From: Ursus arctos
Taxonomy: Eukaryota; Chordata; Mammalia; Carnivora; Ursidae
Length of the DNA: 64,000 nucleotides
Direction of reading: 5' to 3'
Assembly (NCBI RefSeq): GCF_023065955.2
Contig: NW_026623067.1
Coordinates: 60,954,444 to 61,018,443, forward strand
The notes under the pieces are model-generated. The model worked only from the letters and a program-made list of their open reading frames with translations. It was not told where the DNA came from and made no database searches. The position numbers and the translations under genes were made by a program. This document shows, one piece after another, positions 11,270 through 22,620 of this stretch (positions are counted from its first letter, which is position 1; every line of letters begins with the position of its first letter).

Positions 11270-12130
11270 AGGTTAGTCATAGAACACAATTCAAGCTTTT
11301 TTTAAAAGAGAGTTTGGAAACTCTTATTTTATTGCAGAACTTTTCCCTCCAAAAGAGTCCTTGGCGTGAGGGAACTGTATCACAGTTTACCCCCTCATGA
11401 TTCAGAAATGTGTAATAAACTGGGGTTTGCAGCTTTTAAAAAACATTTTTTTTAAACTAATAAATAGTAATTGAATTAGGTTATGCTGTGAGCAGACTAA
11501 AGTTCACAGGGCATGGCTGAGCTTATCAAACTTTGTTATTTTACCTTGTCATTTATAAGACCTATTTAAGCAAAATTCATATAACCAGTAATGATTTCAA
11601 TGTACATTTGTCCTTGTCTCCATATGTTCATTATTATAAGATAGACAACAAGGGAAACATCAGAAGTTTATAAAAACAAGTCTGATTATATGCATCCTTG
11701 TTTATGTCCTTTAGAACTTAGGTAAAAAATGTTGAGAACACAGGGATAGTGGTGCATAAATTTTATTATTCTTGTAATATTCTAAGTAATATTATTGAAG
11801 AACTAATGAACAGGTGATATGTTATAGGAAACTAGTCTTTCATTGTTTTCTTCTGTGAAGAATTTGTTGATTTGTACTATAAAGCATTTACATTTGGTTT
11901 GTTTTATAGTTGAAATATTTAGATATGAGCAATTGAGTACAGTATTGAAATATTCCATGTGCTGGTATTTATAGTTTTGATAAATCCCATTGCTGGCAAT
12001 GGAGTTGTGCCAGAGAAATCTGATTTCTATTGCAAAAGGATTGCCTAGCCAAGGCCTCAAACACAAGATATATATTGAAAATGTCTTCAAATGCAATAAA
12101 AACATTATAACATCAGAAAGAGTGATTCAT
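11270..12130 (+). other. AGGF1: AGGF1 3' UTR with candidate poly(A) signals
   Basis: The sequence downstream of the stop is AT-rich and free of recognisable repeats. AATAAA hexamers occur at 11414-11419, 11459-11464 and 12095-12100. Several isoform ends are possible; the last one would give a UTR of about 0.85 kb. Which site is used cannot be told from sequence alone. Confidence 0.6.
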
Positions 12131-13320
12131 TGAACCAATGTTTTAAACATATTGGTCTGCTTTGAACTCAGGACCAGCCAGAATTTTGCTCTTTAAACCG
12201 GCAGAGCAGTGGCAACAGGATACCTTAGAGTATCGGAGAGAGCTGCAGTACAGCTTTCCGAGTCCGGATGTCACTGCTCTGCCGGCTGTTACTGTTCTTT
12301 TCCTTTCTGTTCAGCTTTTCGCTGGGAAATTATGCTGGAACTGGCTCTTTTCTGGCAGTAAATATAAGCTATAGCTCCCTCATCTACTATAAAGAAATGT
12401 CTTCAAGATTTTGAAATAGGAAAATTCTGAAAAAAATTACACAATGGGGAAGATAATTCAGAAAGAAAGGCTACCTGCTGGAATTTCTACTCTGAATGGT
12501 ACAGGGTACTTAGGAAGAAAAGGGCGTGGGGGGGGGGGAAGAAAAATAAATATATTACTAAAGATGAGACCTTTGACCACACAAATTGTCAAACCCTGTA
12601 GGTCTAAGCTGGGATAATCAGAGGTCCTATAACTCCAAATCTGCAAAAAGGAATTTTCTGTATCCTTCGTAGCCACTTAACACTCTGACACTTACATATG
12701 TACCTTAAACTTGAAGGCAACAGGAGTGTTCTGCATTCTTTTTTCTAAAATAGAAAAAAAATTACTCATTTAAATGTGGTTTCGGTACTGGTGAATTGTA
12801 TATAGGTAACAATGTAGGAGGCCCAAATTAGAATTGTGGTAGATTTCATTCACTGACTAAAGTGTACAACTGTGTATATAATATTTCCCATTTTTATTAT
12901 TAGATTGTGGAAGACTTTTTTCATTGCTTTCTTTTGTTAAGAAAATGGAGACTTGAAAATGGGTGATAAAAATTGAAATATATGTGATATTTGTGTTATT
13001 AAAACCCTTTGCAGATCTAAAGTCTCAGGGCTATACTATATGGTGGTTAAAGAACTGAATAATGTCTGGGTCTATTTCCATTTGTGAAATAATACTATTT
13101 ATCTCTCATGTCTTTTGAATAGAAAATGAGAAGATGTATATAAAAGCACTTTGTAAACTATAAAAGTAGTACAGAGATGTGAGCTGCTATTTGTTAAGAA
13201 ACAAATATGTGAATTATGTACAATTTGGATTACATATAAAATTGTTTTGTGTCTCATTTTAAGTTATAATTTATTTATACAGTATAAATTTATTATTATA
13301 GTAGCCTTTAAGGGTTTATT
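12131..13320. other. AGGF1-ZBED3 intergenic, unique AT-rich DNA
   Basis: No gene or repeat that I can name. A G-run of about 10 lies at 12529-12538. Short open frames here have no domain and no flanking splice context. Confidence 0.6.
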
Positions 13321-13330
13321 TTTTTCATTT

Positions 13331-13513
13331 TTTATTTTTTTAAGATTTTATTTATTTATTAGAGAGAGACCAAGCATGAGCATGAGCAGGGGGAAGGAGC
13401 CAGAGGGAGAGGGAAAAGCAGACTCCCCAACATGGGGCTTGATCCCAGGACCCTGAGATCATGTCCTGACCCGAAGGCAGACGCTTAGCTGACTGAGCCA
13501 CCCAGGTGTCCTC
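13331..13513 (-). mobile_element. CAN-SINE, left member of a pair
   Basis: Antisense copy, TTTTTTTAAGATTTTATTTA to TGAGCCACCCAGGTGTCCT, immediately followed by a second poly(T)-led copy. The outer flanks TTAAGGGTTTATTTTT (about 13307-13322) and CTAAGGGTTTATTTTAAG (about 13597-13614) resemble one target duplication around both. Confidence 0.9.
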
Positions 13514-13596
13514 CCCCCCTTTTTTTTTTTTAGATTTTATTTATTTGAAAGGCAGAGCATGAGCAGGAGGGATGAGGCAGAGGGAAAGGGAGAAAG
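13514..13596 (-). mobile_element. 5'-truncated CAN-SINE, right member of a pair
   Basis: Poly(T), AGATTTTATTTATTTGAAAG and a GA-rich body that stops before the tRNA-like head. It shares an outer duplication with the previous copy, so the full copy probably landed in the tail of this truncated one. Confidence 0.85.
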
Positions 13597-13802
13597 CCCT
13601 AAGGGTTTATTTTAAGTGGAGCTACAGGTTGCTGAATTTTGAGAAATCTAACATCTTTCATTTTTGCCAGAATATGAAAAGCTGGCAAAATTTGAGAACA
13701 GAAGAAACCATAAACGTTAGAGTAAACTAACAAATTGTTTTCTAGAATTAAATAGCTAGGTAGCACTTTTTCTCAAAAAGATGATATTTTCCCCCCTGCT
13801 TT

Positions 13803-13992
13803 TATTTTTTATTTTTTTAAGATTTTATGTATTGATTTGAGAGAGCGCACGAGTGGGTGAGGGGCAGAGGAAGAGGGAGAAGTAGACTGCCTGCTGAGCG
13901 TGGAGCCCAACACGGGGTCGACCCCAGGACCCAAAGATCACGACCCAGGCCGAAGTCAGACGCCCAATCGACTGAGCCACCCAGGTGCACCT
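13803..13992 (-). mobile_element. CAN-SINE
   Basis: Antisense copy, TTTTTTAAGATTTTATGTAT to TGAGCCACCCAGGTGCACC, followed by a C/A-rich stretch. Full-length body. Confidence 0.9.
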
Positions 13993-14279
13993 CCACCACC
14001 ACCCCCCGCCCCCAACTTCTAAAAGTTTTTATTTCTGATGTTTCATTTTTATTCTGGTTGTGAACTTGAGAAATTTAATAACTCACCCAAGTCAGATACC
14101 TTCCAACTTCTTGTGTAAAAGATTATGTCTTAATTTGGCACATTTTCCAAGAGCACACAAATGAAGATAGAAATCTCAAATAAGGGAAAGCAGGAAGTGC
14201 CAGAGATTGTGTAGAAAGGCCATCCAGTCAAGTTGCAGGACAGAGGGATGTGCTTGGCAGAGAGCCAGCAAGCTGTTCT

Positions 14280-14815
14280 GGACCCAAGACCTCAAGGTGT
14301 TCCCTGTGCTTCCCCGTCATCTTGTTTTAAGCCTGCTGCTTGTTTTTGTAGAACATCACTAATATCCCTGCTCTGCATCTTCAATCCAAAACACTTCATT
14401 TTACTTTTTCAGGCTTTAAAGTGGAAATACACATTTGGGTTCTTTAAAATGAGTTGGTGTTGATGTGTGTGTCTGTGTGTATCAGAGCCCAGGCTTGCTT
14501 TCTGCCTTTCTGTTTTACTAATCTTGGCATTGGTTTATGGCCTTCTAGTTGCAAATGAATTGGAACTCCTCTGTCATTATATTCATGTCCAAAACAGGAA
14601 GAAATGGAAAAGAGAGCAGTATTTGTTAGTTATGTTTTACCAGGAAGGTAAAAGCTTACTCAGAAACTCTCAAAGCAAACTTCTCCTTAGGGTCATTAGC
14701 CAGAATCTGATAACACGACTACCCATAGTTGCAAGGGAAGTTGAAAAGGTGGGCAACAGGATGGTCTTACTTGGCTTCAGCCTATCATCAACCATCACCT
14801 GGGACTGAACATATT
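14280..14815. mobile_element. Ancient interspersed repeat, family not assigned
   Basis: The stretch GTCATTAGCCAGAATCTGAT followed by GTTGCAAGGGAAGTTG resembles a widespread old mammalian repeat that I know by pattern but cannot name securely. A 113-codon open frame at 14467-14808 lies inside it and is not regarded as a gene. Confidence 0.4.
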
Positions 14816-15239
14816 CTGTTGGAACAAAATCAGGGTTCAGTGAATAAGGCAGAAAGGGGACAGTGGATATTGAATGGATAGGTAACTGGCTGCCCGATAA
14901 CCCAGCTATCCATCAGTGGGGATTCTGTGGGGTTGCTTAAATTGTTTTGCAGTCCTGTGTAATACTTTGAAGCCATTCAGATGTGTAAGGTAGAATTATC
15001 TATACCCTGATAAAGAATATTCTTACTACATTACTGACTTGTAGAAAAGTGTGTATAGCCTGATCTCATTTTTTAAAAAATACAAGGGTACACATCAAAT
15101 TGTTAATACTAATTGCCAAAGAAGTGAGCAGACTTTCACCTTTTATTATTTCTCTATGTGACCTTTGAAGTCGGTATAACTGTGCACTTACCTATGTGTA
15201 CTCATACACATTTATAATAGGTAGGAATACAACACTTGA

Positions 15240-16180
15240 AAGTGGAAAGGCCTTCAGGGCTCATCCCAGGCATTTTCCTCACTCTCGTGTGCCGCACTTC
15301 ATTTACCATTTATATGCCCATGACTTCAGGTTCTCTTAGCCAAGATACATCTCCAACTCAGTCACCTTAAATGCAACATGTTTAAGACTGAATCCATAGT
15401 CTTCTCCAAACCTGGTCTTTTCCAGTTTGTTCTCTCGGCTGACAGCACCATCTATCCAGTTGTGTAACCTAGAACCTAGGAGTCAGTGTCTATTTCATAC
15501 ACTCACCCTCCATCCCCTCCCCCAGTTTCCCATATAGTAAATCAGTTTGCTGTCAACACCCACCTGGACTGTTGTACTAACTTCCCAGCTGGTCTCCCTG
15601 CAGTCACCCCGTCCTTCCTCCAGTCCATCCTCCACAGTGTGGTCACAGCGTCTTCACAGCTCCTCTTTTGTCATCTCCTATTTAAATCCTCCCGTGCCTT
15701 CCCATGACTCTGAGGACAGAGCACAATCCTCGCCCGTAACACCATAGCTGGTCTAGGCACCACCAGCTTCTTCCCGTCCTGTCTTCTGTCACTCCCACGT
15801 GTTGTCAGGCTCCAGCACACTGGCCTTTTTTTCAGTTCCTCAAACATGCCACACCCTCTGTCACTCTAGGGCCACTGATCTTCCTGTGCCCTTTTACGTA
15901 GGTAATTCTGACATTTAGATCTCTGCTAATTGATTCTCTTCAGGGATGCGTCCCTTGTCCCTTTGATTGATTGCCTTTGATAAATGTTCTTGGAAATCCA
16001 TATTTGTTTCATTTAGATTATTTACTTTGGGTCACAGATATTAATGTGATTAGTACAGCATTTGTCTGTCTAGATTCTTAAGTGCCATGTGGGCAAGACC
16101 TTGCTTTTTCCTCTCAGCTGTATTTCCAGTGCCTAGCACCTTGCCTGGCTTATAGCCTACAGGCAGGCAGTGAAAGAGCA
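15240..16180 (+). mobile_element. L2 LINE 3' region
   Basis: Long CT-rich stretch in + orientation with L2-typical text: CCAGCTGGTCTCCCTGCAGT, CACACTGGCCTTTTTTTCAG, and GTGCCTAGCACCTTGCCTGG near the 3' end. Decayed, with no intact frame. Confidence 0.8.
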
Positions 16181-16379
16181 GGGTGGTTTGGGGAATTGCA
16201 AGTGGCTTGATAGAGATGGGGTTTTTGTGACTGAGGAAACATGGAAGGAACTGAGGCTGCAAAGAGGGTGTGAAGCAATGGCTTTCAAACCATTTTGACC
16301 ATGATCCATGTTAAGAAATACAGTTTATATCATGGCTCAGAATGTAAAAGTGTTCTATGTACATTTATAACAGGTTTTA

Positions 16380-16556
16380 TTTTTTTGTAAGGTTTTATTT
16401 ATTATTAGAGCAGGAGGAGGAGCAGAGGGAGAGGGACAAGAGACTCCATGCTCAGCATAGAGCTCAGCATGGGGCTCGATCCCAGGACACTGAGATCATG
16501 ACCTGAGCTGAAACCAAGAGTCAGTTGCTTAACAGACTGAGTCACCCAGGCACCCC
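16380..16556 (-). mobile_element. CAN-SINE
   Basis: Antisense copy, GGTTTTATTTATTATTAGAG to GAGTCACCCAGGCACCCC. Flanks ACAGGTTTTAT and ATGGGTTTTAT suggest the target duplication. Confidence 0.9.
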
Positions 16557-16770
16557 TGTAATGGGTTTTATATACCAATACTTAGCTGTTAGTTCACTTA
16601 ATGTACTCTTTACTTTTGTTTTCCAAATCACTGATTCCAACCACTAAATTGATTTCGTAATCCACTGATGGGTTATGTTCTATAATTAGAAACATCCGGA
16701 TTTAAAACATGATTTTCAAATAGTTTGACAGAACCTATGGCATTGCATTAGAGGAGCTGCAGGTAGGGCT

Positions 16771-16784
16771 GTGTGTGTGTGTGC

Positions 16785-16831
<47 letters not shown>

Positions 16832-16845
16832 TGAGTGAATGAGTG
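16771..16845. repeat. Compound (GT)n(GA)n microsatellite
   Basis: About 30 bases of GT units with one GC interruption run straight into about 28 bases of GA units, then GTGAGTGAATGAGTG. A compound purine/pyrimidine-biased microsatellite in intergenic DNA. Confidence 0.97.
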
Positions 16846-17041
16846 ATGGGGATGGGAATGGGTTAGGATGCCAAACTGGTGACTCTGGTTCTCATGCTGT
16901 TACTAGAACTGGTCTACATTGATTTGGCTTCCAGATAGGCTTCATATGGAGAAAGAGTTTCAGCGCTTAAAGAGGAGCGGGTGGGGAGGGGAACTGAACC
17001 ACGTACCTGTAGCTATAATACTGTGTTCAGAAATTTGGATT

Positions 17042-17150
17042 GGGGCTCCTGGTTGGGCTCAGTTGGTAGCGCATAGAACTCTTGGTCTTGGGGTTGTGAG
17101 TTCAAGCCCCACATTGGGTGTGGAGCCTACTTTAAAAAAATAATAAAAAA
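17042..17150 (+). mobile_element. Short tRNA-like CAN-SINE
   Basis: Sense copy GGGGCTCCTGGTTGGGCTCA with B-box-like GTGAGTTCAAGCCCC and an A-rich tail. Perfect 13-base duplication AGAAATTTGGATT at 17029-17041 and 17151-17163. The anticodon-arm region does not make this a functional tRNA. Confidence 0.94.
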
Positions 17151-17299
17151 AGAAATTTGGATTTTATCTCTTCCACAGTGAGGAATTCCTGAAGGATTTT
17201 AAGCAGTGAAACGTTCTCATTAGATTGCTTTATAACCAAAATAACTGGCTGATTGAAGAGGTGCAGAGTGGAGGCTAACACACCTCCTTGAAGGCTTTT

Positions 17300-17640
17300 T
17301 CCATCAGTTACTTACTGAGCACCTATCAGGAGTTGTGCAGACCTGTGACAGCAGGGACCTTGTTGGTCTCGTTCACTGTTGTATCTTCAGTGCCTGTCAC
17401 AGCATTGGATGTTTAGGAGTGTGTGTTGGTCGGAATCAGGGAACACACATTTGTGGCATGTGACACTGTGCTAAGCACTTAACATACATTATCTTCTTTA
17501 TTCCTGCCAGTATTTTATGAATTAGAAAACTGAGGTTTGGAGAGGTTTTTATTTTGCTCAAAATCAAAAAGTCTCTGTGGCACAGTGGCAGAGCTGGGTT
17601 TAAATCTTGATTCTTTTCATCCCAGTGCACTGCTAAGAGC
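17300..17640 (+). mobile_element. L2 3' end and MIR-like fragments
   Basis: GCAGGGACCTTGTTGGTCTC followed by ATCTTCAGTGCCTGTCACAG is the L2 3' end. GTGCTAAGCACTTAACATAC and AAAACTGAGGTTTGGAGAGG follow and are MIR-like. Both are decayed. Confidence 0.65.
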
Positions 17641-17840
17641 ACAGGCTAGGGAGTCTGGCTGATTTGGATTCGCATTTTAGCTCTACCACTCTTGAGCTGA
17701 GCGATGTTTAAAAATGTATTTAAACCTCTGTAATGTCTTCATGCAGCTATTGGGAAGTTTAAATAAGATAAGGCCCGTGTGGTACTGAACAGTGTCCAGT
17801 GCATAATAAGCCCTCAGATATTAGCAGTTATTAGTGTTAT
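17632..17840 (+). mobile_element. MIR SINE
   Basis: TAAGAGCACAGGCTAGGGAG, GCTCTACCACTCTTGAGCTG and AATAAGCCCTCAGATATTAG follow the MIR consensus order. Confidence 0.88.
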
Positions 17841-18239
17841 TATGCCATGCTACCCATAGCAAGGGCTCAGTTGTAGGAGAAGCATCCTGGGGTAGGTATG
17901 GTGGTTATTGAAGGGTGAGGGGTGGCGTGAGTAAGTGGTTGTGTCATCCTCATTCCTTCAGGTGATGATAGGAGGTACACTTAACGAGTACTGTAGAATG
18001 AGCAGGAGACTAGTAGATGGTAGTGAGAAAGGGTGGAAGGTCTCGTAGGTGACCCTTTGAGGTCCTCCTCAAAGAGGGGGTGGATTCTGCATGACTTTGG
18101 AAATGAAGCCATCTGGAGAAGGTGATAGGGACATCCAACAGGGCCACCCTGGCTCTCAGTTCATTGTAGGAGCAGGAGAACTATAGGGAGAACTGCAAAA
18201 GGGACTAGTTTTCAAACAGTAAAATCTTTGAACAGTATG

Positions 18240-18360
18240 CATTCATTCAGCAGATAGCCTTGAGGAACTCAATAAAGTCCGGGCACTATGCTAGGCACTC
18301 AGGATACAGTAGTAAACGGGACAAGACTCCTGTAATCTTGGAACTTACCTTTACTTTTAG
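18240..18360. mobile_element. Ancient interspersed repeat fragment
   Basis: GGGCACTATGCTAGGCACTC, then AGGATACAGTAGTAAACGGG and CTTGGAACTTACC follow a very common old mammalian repeat whose family name I cannot assign securely. Confidence 0.5.
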
Positions 18361-18750
18361 ATAGTATTTGTAGAATGTAAAGGCCAAGTAGTCACATGAA
18401 AGCCTTGATAGTCCAGAGTATTAATCCAAAACAGTTTCTGTCCATTTCAAAGTTTTTGCAGAAGCCGAAGTTCTTGGGGTGGAGGGGAGGGGAAAGGAAC
18501 AGTTTGTGTTTTTCAAATGTTTTCACATCTGTCCCTAAACTAGACCTTTTTAGGGGTATCTTATAAACTCTGCCTTGAAAAAATGTTTATTCAGGGTTTT
18601 GGATATGTAGACAACAGTAAAACCTTCCTGATGCTGCAGCCCCTCATTCGGTTATGTATCTTCTCTAGTTACCTGTGAACGATAGTGACTCCGCCTGCTC
18701 ACACACTGGGTGTTGTGGTTCTGAGTCTGAACAGTAGATTACTGAAGTAC

Positions 18751-18773
18751 CAAAAAAAAAAAAAAAAAAAAAA
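18751..18773. repeat. Poly(A) tract without an obvious element
   Basis: A run of about 22 A bases. No SINE or L1 body adjoins it that I can recognise. Confidence 0.85.
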
Positions 18774-18779
18774 GCAACA

Positions 18780-19960
18780 TGAATCAGGTCATTGGAAACT
18801 GGAGTTGATGGAGAACATGTAAATCAGAAAGTCCCTGGAGGATGAGAAGCAGACACACTTGGGAAAGTTAATGTGAATGGAGGCAAACAATGACTTCTGC
18901 CTGCTTGAGTAAGAATGATTTTTCAGAAATTCTTCCAACAAAAAGCCAGCTTTCTTCCTCTGTGTTAAGATGCCATGGTATTTCATTGTCCCAAATGCAA
19001 AAGACAGGGAGAAGTTGGTAGAATATTATTAAATGTATTTAAACATGTGAGTGTGTTACTTAGCCCTCAATTACTAGTAGACTGCAGAGGCCAGGAAGGT
19101 TGCCAGCTCATTCATCTGATCATTACTTATCTTGACCAAAGGCCCGGGAGAATATATACTGAAATAATAAAGCTTTCATTAGCATTTAATGCTTTTCCTT
19201 AAAGCCTTTATTTTAATACTATGAAATCAGGTTTCAGAGAATGTCATAATTAAAATTTTCATAAAAAGAAACATTTAATATTATTTAAATATGTAATGAC
19301 TCCCAGTGCTATCGGAATTAATTCACATCATAAACCCACTAAAGTGGGCTTTAATGTCTACTATGACCATGCTACCTTTACTTAACCTTAATATATAACA
19401 TTACCTAGGCCAATTTATGAGCCACACAAAAATAATTATTGCTTTATTATAATCACACCTTATTAACCAGAAATGTTAATCTGGTTAATCGTCTACCATA
19501 TTTACCAGACTGGGCTCTGAATAACTGGCAGCTCTTTTCAAAAATTAAAATTTTTTGCCAACTTAAGGATGTTTTTAAGAATTTTCCAGAGATTCTGAGT
19601 GCTACTCTAGAAGAGGAGTTCCAGGGATGTTTTAAGCATGGAAGCATTTTTGGAATAACTGTTTAGTCTTTCAAGATAACTTCTTTGAAGGGAAAAGTAC
19701 TTAGATGGAAATTTTACTTGTAATTTATAGTCACAAGTCATACAGAATTTTAACTGGATTAGCTCATTTGAGAACTCAGGTATCTATCATGAAGGAAAAT
19801 GACTTGGCAAACCTATGAGGCTGCTCTCAGGAATCATCCCAGGGAACTTGCTCTTTCTGAGATCCTTTGGATTGATTTTGAGCTCCCATTCAGCTAAGTA
19901 AGAGAAAAAGAAGTCATTGTTCCTGCGTTTAAACTATTTGTTAGAATTTACCCAAATAAT
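18780..19960. other. Repeat-poor AT-rich intergenic block
   Basis: About 1.2 kb with no recognised transposon, unusual for this window. TAAT/ATTA-rich stretches (for example around 19420-19500) could be regulatory. No gene recognised; open frames are short. Confidence 0.5.
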
Positions 19961-20060
19961 ATCTTAATCATTGTGACAACCCTGTAAGGTCTGTATTATC
20001 CCCATTTTACTGATGAGGAAACTGGGTTTCAGAGCGGTTAAGGTGGTTGCCATGGTGACA
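19960..20060 (+). mobile_element. MIR fragment
   Basis: ATTATCCCCATTTTACTGAT followed by GAGGAAACTGGGTTTCAGAG is typical of the MIR group. Confidence 0.75.
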
Positions 20061-20494
20061 TGTAACATACATGGTTGGAAGCTTGGATTTTTTAATTGTA
20101 TTTCAACATGTTTATTAATCATAATATTTGAGTACTCTCTTTTTGGGGGGAGCTTAAATTTTAATTCGTATCTGACTCCAGAGGCTTGACAACTCACACG
20201 TCACCACCTGGCCTTCCTTGTCAGCCGGATCCTAGTTAGTGCACAGATACTTAAATATTTAGTTCTTGACACTGTGGAGGCCTCTGATTTCCCCCAGAGG
20301 CATCCTTCACACCCACCTTGCAGGTATCTGTCTCAGAAAAGTCTATGAGCACTCCCTGCACTAGGCAGATTTACAAGGGGGGGATTAGGACCCCCATCAA
20401 AGTATCGATTTCTGGGGAATAGGGGCTCCCCATCAAGCACTTTGCCTTTGTCACATACCTGCAAACCTAAGCAAGGCAGGATAATGCTGTGTGG

Positions 20495-20935
20495 TAGGCA
20501 GATAATAGATGCCCCACCCTTGCCCCCAAGCAAATGTCTATGTCCTCATCCTTGGAAAGTATCAATATGTTACCTGGCAGGGAAGAATTAAAGTTGCAGA
20601 TAGAATTAGGTTGCTAACCTGCTGACCATAAAATAAGAAGAGTCCATTTAATGTGGAGGAGGGTAGCAGAGTGATGCAATGTGAGAAAGAATGGCCCTTG
20701 CTGACCTTGAGGATAGGAAGGGGCTACAAGCCAAGGAATGTGGGCAGGCTCTAGAAGCCGAAAAAGGCCAAAAAACATCTCCTAGAGCCTCTAGAACGGA
20801 ACATAGCTCTGCTGACATTGAGTTCAGTTTCAGAATTCTGACCTGCAGAACTGTAAGATAATACACTTGTGTTGTTTTTAGCCACTAGGTTTGTGGTAAT
20901 TTGTTACATCTGCAATAGCAAACTAATATAATGGC
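20495..20935 (+). mobile_element. MaLR solo LTR (MLT1-like)
   Basis: An LTR-like unit ending TTGTTTTTAGCCACTAGGTT, then GTGGTAATTTGTTACATCTG and CAATAGCAAACTAATATAAT. This is the classical 3' end of MLT1-type MaLR LTRs (non-autonomous, endogenous-retrovirus-related). No internal coding sequence is seen, so it is probably a solo LTR. Confidence 0.8.
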
Positions 20936-21129
20936 CAGCCTCACTTCCTGAAGGTCTGGCTTACCCCCAGCACCAGAGCTTGTGGATGGAAAGCAGCCAA
21001 CATCAACCCAAGTGTCAGTAGGCACTCCAGCCAGGATAGCAGTGGTGAAGAGGTGGGCCACGAGGGAAGGCTGGGAGGAAGTGCAACTCTTTGGCCCCAG
21101 GTATGACCAGGATCCGTGGATTGACCTCC

Positions 21130-21290
21130 AGCCTCCAATGTGCTGTTGTCTTTCAGCAGGTCACTTCACCTTGTTGAAGTGTGTGGCCTCATTTGTAAAA
21201 TATGGACAGTTATACTTGCCCTGCCTGCAGGGTGTCATGAGGACAAAAGGGGGGGTACAAGAGAGCATACTCACTACTGCTGCATGCATC
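21130..21290 (+). mobile_element. MIR fragment
   Basis: CAGGTCACTTCACCTTGTTG, GCCTCATTTGTAAAATATGG and GGGTGTCATGAGGACAAAAG follow MIR order. Confidence 0.7.
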
Positions 21291-21592
21291 GTCAGTTCTA
21301 GGGAGTGAATGATGGAGTCAGTACCTCAGTACTGTGGAAGAAGTTTATCACACTCCTGTTATTTTTGAGACTCACTTTGAACGTTTACTTCTAAATTTGC
21401 AGTGAACAAGAAAATCCAATTAAACCAAGCAGCTCATTGACTCTAAGGTCAGTTGATGTTAAACTGTATTTCATGTAATCATACCATGCTGGAGCCAAAG
21501 AGGACCTTAACGATCACCTCATCCGTTTTGCAGACAAGCAGATTTAGGTTGTGGAAAGGTAAGAAGTTCAAACCTTTAGAAATAGAATTCCC

Positions 21593-21795
21593 GGGGCGCC
21601 TGGGTAGCGCAGTCGCTAAGCGTCTGCCTTCGGCTCAGGGCGTGATCCCGGCATTATGGGATCGAGCCCACATCAGGCTCCTCTGCTGGGAGCCTGCTTC
21701 TTCCTCTCCCACTCCCCCTGCTTGTGTTCCCTCTCTCGCTGGCTGTCTCTAACTCTTCAAAAAAATAAAAATAAAATCTTTAAAAAAAAAAAAAA
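21593..21795 (+). mobile_element. Young CAN-SINE, full length
   Basis: Sense copy starting GGGGCGCCTGGGTAGCGCAG with body GATCGAGCCCACATCAGGCT and an A-rich tail. Perfect 15-base duplication AGAAATAGAATTCCC at 21578-21592 and 21796-21810. Body matches the bear/panda-like subtype seen at 54.6-55.5 kb. Confidence 0.96.
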
Positions 21796-22199
21796 AGAAA
21801 TAGAATTCCCTATTGAGTGGCAGCAAAACAAGAGCCCAGTTTTTATGAATCCCTTCTAAGATGTTCAAGACACGGACAGCTATTTAAAATTGAAAGTCAG
21901 CCCAAACCAGCTCTTCCCTCTCCAGCTCCAGGGATGACAACTTAGGTGTATAGTAAGGGTTCTAGCTGTTTCAACTTCGGTTGTCAGGACCCTGCTTTGC
22001 TTCCCCCTCCTCTCTGCAAAATTTTAAAGAGGTGACTGATCACTTGACATCATGGCAGGAGTTCAGGAGTTAGGTTCAGAGCATTCTGCATCCCCAGTCC
22101 AGCCATCCACCTTGTCACTGTGTGCTGCCTGGGTGGCACTATTAGCAAGCCCAGTGACAGAAGTCAGGGAAGCCCTGCTGATCTAGGTGAGGTGTGTCA

Positions 22200-22380
22200 C
22201 TGTCACCCATCAGCAATGACAGCTCTCTGTGAGCCGACTGTGTCACAGGCAGAGAGACCAGTGCAGTCGCCATAACCCACCTCGACTGTCACCCACCTCG
22301 ACTGTCATGCATCAGCAATGATAATTCTGTGAGCCAGCTGTGTCGCAGACAGAGAGACCAGTGCAGTCCCCATAACCTTC
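22200..22380. repeat. Imperfect ~100-bp tandem duplication with 16-bp inner repeat
   Basis: ATCAGCAATGA, CTGTGAGCC, TGTGTC and AGAGAGACCAGTGCAGTC recur at an offset of 100-102 bases. Between the copies, ACCCACCTCGACTGTC stands twice back to back (22275-22290 and 22291-22306). Confidence 0.92.
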
Positions 22381-22479
22381 CCTATGTTCTCTGGAGGCCA
22401 GCTTGACTTATTGGTCCTGACAGCCCTTGGGCTTTGACAGATGAGCCAGCAGAAGTCCTTAAGGCCAAAGAGGCACAAT

Positions 22480-22620
22480 ATCTGTTGAGGTTGGAGTCAG
22501 GTGAACCACCATAGCCACTAACTCCTGGTAGTGAGCAAGCCACTCTGGGGCTCATTTTTCTCTCCTGTCAAATGATAGTGTTAGGCTGGACAAGGGCTGC
22601 ATTTTCTTCTAGGCTTTTCT
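22480..22620 (+). mobile_element. MIR fragment
   Basis: CCACTAACTCCTGGTAGTGA, then CTCATTTTTCTCTCCTGTCA and AATGATAGTGTTAGGC match the MIR core and following region loosely. Bases 22621-23490 show no gene; some of this may be decayed L1. Confidence 0.6.

Noticed and set aside
14467..14808. 113-codon frame with a hydrophobic N-terminus
   Set aside because: It lies within a pattern I associate with a common old interspersed repeat, with no splice or promoter context.
17042..17150. tRNA gene (A- and B-box-like text; same in other SINE heads)
   Set aside because: These are tRNA-derived SINE heads with an A-rich tail and target duplications, and they lack a sound cloverleaf.
20495..20935. Exogenous or intact endogenous retrovirus
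   Set aside because: Only a lone MaLR-type LTR is present, with no paired LTR and no gag, pol or env-like frame beside it.
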